From: Candidatus Atribacteria bacterium
GTDB taxonomy: Bacteria; Bipolaricaulota; Bipolaricaulia; UBA7950; UBA9294
Length of the DNA stretch: 8,742 nt
NCBI GenBank assembly: GCA_004525685.1
Contig: SPBW01000089.1
Span: forward strand, 1-8,742
Direction of reading: 5' to 3'
The number at the start of each line of letters is the position of its first letter. Within the stretch, counting starts at the first letter, position 1. The translations under genes and the position numbers were made by a program. Under the pieces are notes generated by a model that searched no databases, was not told the origin of the DNA, and worked only from the letters and a program-made list of their open reading frames with translations. This document shows, in pieces, positions 7,134-8,742 of this stretch.

Positions 7134-7649
7134 ATGTCTCTAGCCAACAAGATCACCATCGCCCGAGCCCTACTGATTGCCCCGACCGTGGCGTGTCTGT
7201 TGATGGGCTATCGGACGACCGCCTTGATTCTCTTTGGACTGGCGTGTGCTGGCGATGTTGTGGATGGCATGGTGGCACGAGCGCGCAACGAGATTACCAC
7301 CTGGGGCAAGGTGCTCGACCCCGCTGCAGACAAGGCGCTTTATGTGGCCTTGTTCTGTTCTTTGTATGTCATGGACGAGGTGAGCACCCTGGCATTCGTT
7401 CTGTTCCTTGCGCCGCAAGTGGCTCTAGGGCTCGGAGCCATCGTTCTGCGATTCGGCGAGAAGCGAGCCGTACAATCAGCGCGAATCACAGGCAAGGCAG
7501 CGTCCTTCGTTTCGTTCATCGCCCTGGCGTTTCTGATTGTGAAGTGGCCAGCCGCGCTTCCGATCCTCTATGCAGCGATTGCGCTCACCTACATTGCATC
7601 TTTGGACTACCTGCGTGGAGCACTACGCATTCAATCTAGCGACTCGTAG
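7134..7649 (+). CDS. pgsA: CDP-alcohol phosphatidyltransferase, probable phosphatidylglycerophosphate synthase
   Basis: Integral membrane enzyme that transfers a phosphatidyl group from CDP-diacylglycerol to an alcohol phosphate, most likely glycerol 3-phosphate, as the committed step to phosphatidylglycerol. The complete family motif is present: Asp41, Asp44-Gly45, Ala48-Arg49, Gly58, Asp62 and Asp66 with canonical spacing (DVVDGMVARA, then GKVLDPAADK). The 171 residues contain several membrane helices (about 10-40, 70-88, 92-112 and 123-160), close to the usual 180-190 for PgsA. The ATG at 7134 fits the leaderless promoter; a GTG at 7116 with TGAGG 10 bases upstream would add six residues. 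The acceptor alcohol is not fixed by the motif, so a cardiolipin- or archaetidyl-type synthase is possible. Its last 19 bases overlap the end of the convergent rluD. Confidence 0.85.
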   Translation: MSLANKITIARALLIAPTVACLLMGYRTTALILFGLACAGDVVDGMVARARNEITTWGKVLDPAADKALYVALFCSLYVMDEVSTLAFVLFLAPQVALGLGAIVLRFGEKRAVQSARITGKAASFVSFIALAFLIVKWPAALPILYAAIALTYIASLDYLRGALRIQSSDS

Positions 7650-8521
7650 TCAAACTCGGGAAAGTCTTCAGGGATCGGAGCACGAAACTCCATCATCTCT
7701 CCGACCGTTGGATGGCGGAGAACGAGTCTCCAGGCATGCAGCATCAGTCGATCAGCAGTCCTCCCGCCGTACTTCTCGTCTCCAAGTATCGAATGTCCGG
7801 TATATCGAAGATGGACCCGGATCTGATGAGTGCGGCCCGTGCGAGGGCGCACCCAAAGCAAGCTAGAATCCCGCAGAGAAGCCAAAACAGTGAAGTCCGT
7901 CTTCGCAGGGCGTCCGCCAGCTTGAATGCTCATGCGCTGGGGCATGGCTGGATCGCGGCCAATAGGCGCATCGATGTGCCCTTCGGCTTCGTGATAGAGC
8001 CCGGCAACCACGGCAATGTAGTGTTTCTGTGTGGCGCGATCCGAGAATTGCCGCTTGAGGGAGTCCAGCGTCCGTAACGTCTTCGCGACGACAATGACGC
8101 CGCTTGTTTCCCGATCCAGACGGTGGACGATCCCGGGTCGAGCAGGATCGTCGGATACAGGCAATCGCCGATCGACCAGCAGACCTTCGACAAGTGTTGT
8201 GTCCGATGTCCCGGCGCCAGGATGAACGACGATACCTGGTGATTTGTTGATCACGACCATTTCCGCATCCTCGTAGAGGATGTCCAGTGGAATGGGTTGT
8301 GGCGTGAGGATGGGCTTGTTGGGGATCTCCCACTCGATGCGATCTCCTGCTCGTACTCGATACGAGGCCCGATCGATGCTCTCTCCTGACACGAGCACGT
8401 TTCCAGAACGAATCTCCTGCTGAATCTCAGTTCGGGAGAGCTCTGGATAGGCTTCTGCGAGAAGCTGATCAATCCGACGCCCCAGCTGTCTTGAATCTGG
8501 CTCAATACGCAATTCAATCAT
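7631..8521 (-). CDS. rluD: RluA-family (RluD-type) 23S rRNA pseudouridine synthase
   Basis: Isomerises specific uridines in large-subunit rRNA to pseudouridine; RluD itself acts on the helix 69 loop. Residues about 12-70 are an S4 RNA-binding domain (RRIDQLLAEAYPELSRTEIQ). The catalytic domain follows with ILYEDAEMVVINKSPGIVVHPG (81-102), the active-site block HRLDRETSG (133-141; catalytic Asp136), and later RTGRTHQIRVHL and HAWRL. At 296 residues it is the normal length and complete. The start is placed at 8521, where GGTGG lies 8 bases upstream, and the S4 domain then starts at its usual distance; an in-frame ATG at 8536 would add five residues but has no spaced ribosome site. The exact uridine target cannot be told from sequence alone, so RluB/C-like specificity within the RluA family is not excluded. 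Confidence 0.93.
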   Translation of the reverse strand: MIELRIEPDSRQLGRRIDQLLAEAYPELSRTEIQQEIRSGNVLVSGESIDRASYRVRAGDRIEWEIPNKPILTPQPIPLDILYEDAEMVVINKSPGIVVHPGAGTSDTTLVEGLLVDRRLPVSDDPARPGIVHRLDRETSGVIVVAKTLRTLDSLKRQFSDRATQKHYIAVVAGLYHEAEGHIDAPIGRDPAMPQRMSIQAGGRPAKTDFTVLASLRDSSLLWVRPRTGRTHQIRVHLRYTGHSILGDEKYGGRTADRLMLHAWRLVLRHPTVGEMMEFRAPIPEDFPEFDYESLD

Positions 8522-8542
8522 CGTGAATCCACCCATTCCAGT

Positions 8543-8595
8543 TTGTTAGATACGAACGCTCGACGTATAATACGAAACTCGCAGTCGAATGGAAA
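8543..8595. promoter_or_regulatory. Overlapping divergent promoters sharing one -10 core
   Basis: On the plus strand TTGTTA (8543-8548) and a perfect TATAAT (8566-8571) are 17 bases apart. On the minus strand TTTCCA (8595-8590) and TATTAT (8572-8567) are also 17 bases apart. The two -10 elements are the same DNA shifted by one base. The plus promoter would start near 8578 with a leader of about 144 bases; the minus one near 8560, about 39 bases before rluD. Confidence 0.6.
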
Positions 8596-8601
8596 AGACG
8601 G

Positions 8602-8625
8602 TGTGTCGCCATCGATGGCGACACA
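8602..8625 (+). promoter_or_regulatory. Perfect 24-bp palindrome in the leader of the rightmost gene
   Basis: The 12-base arm TGTGTCGCCATC is followed at once by its exact complement, centred between 8613 and 8614. It begins about 24 bases after the predicted start of transcription and is followed by ATTTTCTAT. As DNA it is an ideal dimer-binding operator. As RNA it makes a hairpin with a short T-run, a possible attenuator. Confidence 0.6.
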
Positions 8626-8672
8626 ATTTTCTATAGGGGTAGGGAAAGGCGCATACCTGCGGCAAAGATCTT

Positions 8673-8705
8673 GGCTTCTCTCATGCGATGAGGAGAGAAC
8701 AAGCC
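8673..8705 (+). promoter_or_regulatory. Second leader hairpin before the rightmost start codon
   Basis: CTCAT (8680-8684) pairs with ATGAG (8688-8692) around a GCG loop. TCT/AGA continues after one bulged G, and GGCT (8673-8676) pairs with AGCC (8702-8705). It ends 16 bases before the ATG at 8722, so it could influence ribosome access. It resembles no riboswitch class that I recognise. Confidence 0.35.
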
Positions 8706-8721
8706 TAGGGATGGAACGAAG

Positions 8722-8742
8722 ATGAACATTGAGTTTATCGAA
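8722..8742 (+). CDS. Start of an unidentified gene (cut by right edge)
   Basis: Only seven codons are visible (MNIEFIE). The ATG at 8722 follows GGA at 8713-8715 at a workable distance, and a good promoter with a structured leader lies upstream. Some NusA transcription factors begin in a similar way, but seven residues cannot support an identification. Confidence 0.4.

Overview
The window comes from a bacterial chromosome of moderate GC content. The organism is probably anaerobic: the largest gene is a one-chain pyruvate:ferredoxin oxidoreductase (nifJ), and a homologue of the cyclic 2,3-diphosphoglycerate synthetase family is also present. No phylum can be assigned from this stretch. I saw no rRNA, tRNA, transposase, CRISPR or phage gene.

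Layout. (1) 1-1820, minus strand: N-terminal half of nifJ, running off the left edge. (2) 2038-3252, plus: an MFS exporter divergent from nifJ, with its promoter almost touching the start codon. (3) 3557-3877, plus: a 106-residue Sec-exported protein built on five exact copies of the heptapeptide PINVGGL. It matches nothing I recognise and is the main candidate for an undescribed system. (4) 4132-5239, plus: a cupin/HD-GYP protein (probable cyclic-di-GMP phosphodiesterase) overlapping a 58-residue protein with two glycine-zipper membrane segments; a hairpin terminator follows. (5) 5307-6629, minus: the P-loop cDPG-synthetase-like protein. (6) 6660-7031, non-coding: an inverted repeat at a promoter, then a tandem array with a 58-bp core unit. 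(7) 7134-7649, plus: a CDP-alcohol phosphatidyltransferase (PgsA-like) with a likely leaderless promoter. (8) 7631-8521, minus: an RluD-type pseudouridine synthase, convergent with and overlapping pgsA by 19 bp. (9) 8541-8742: a divergent promoter pair sharing one AT-rich core, a structured leader with a 24-bp perfect palindrome, and the first seven codons of a plus-strand gene.

The genes do not form one pathway. nifJ is central carbon and electron metabolism; pgsA and rluD are housekeeping functions; the HD-GYP pair is signalling. The PINVGGL protein lies between the exporter and the signalling pair with its own strong ribosome binding site, so any link to them is conjecture.
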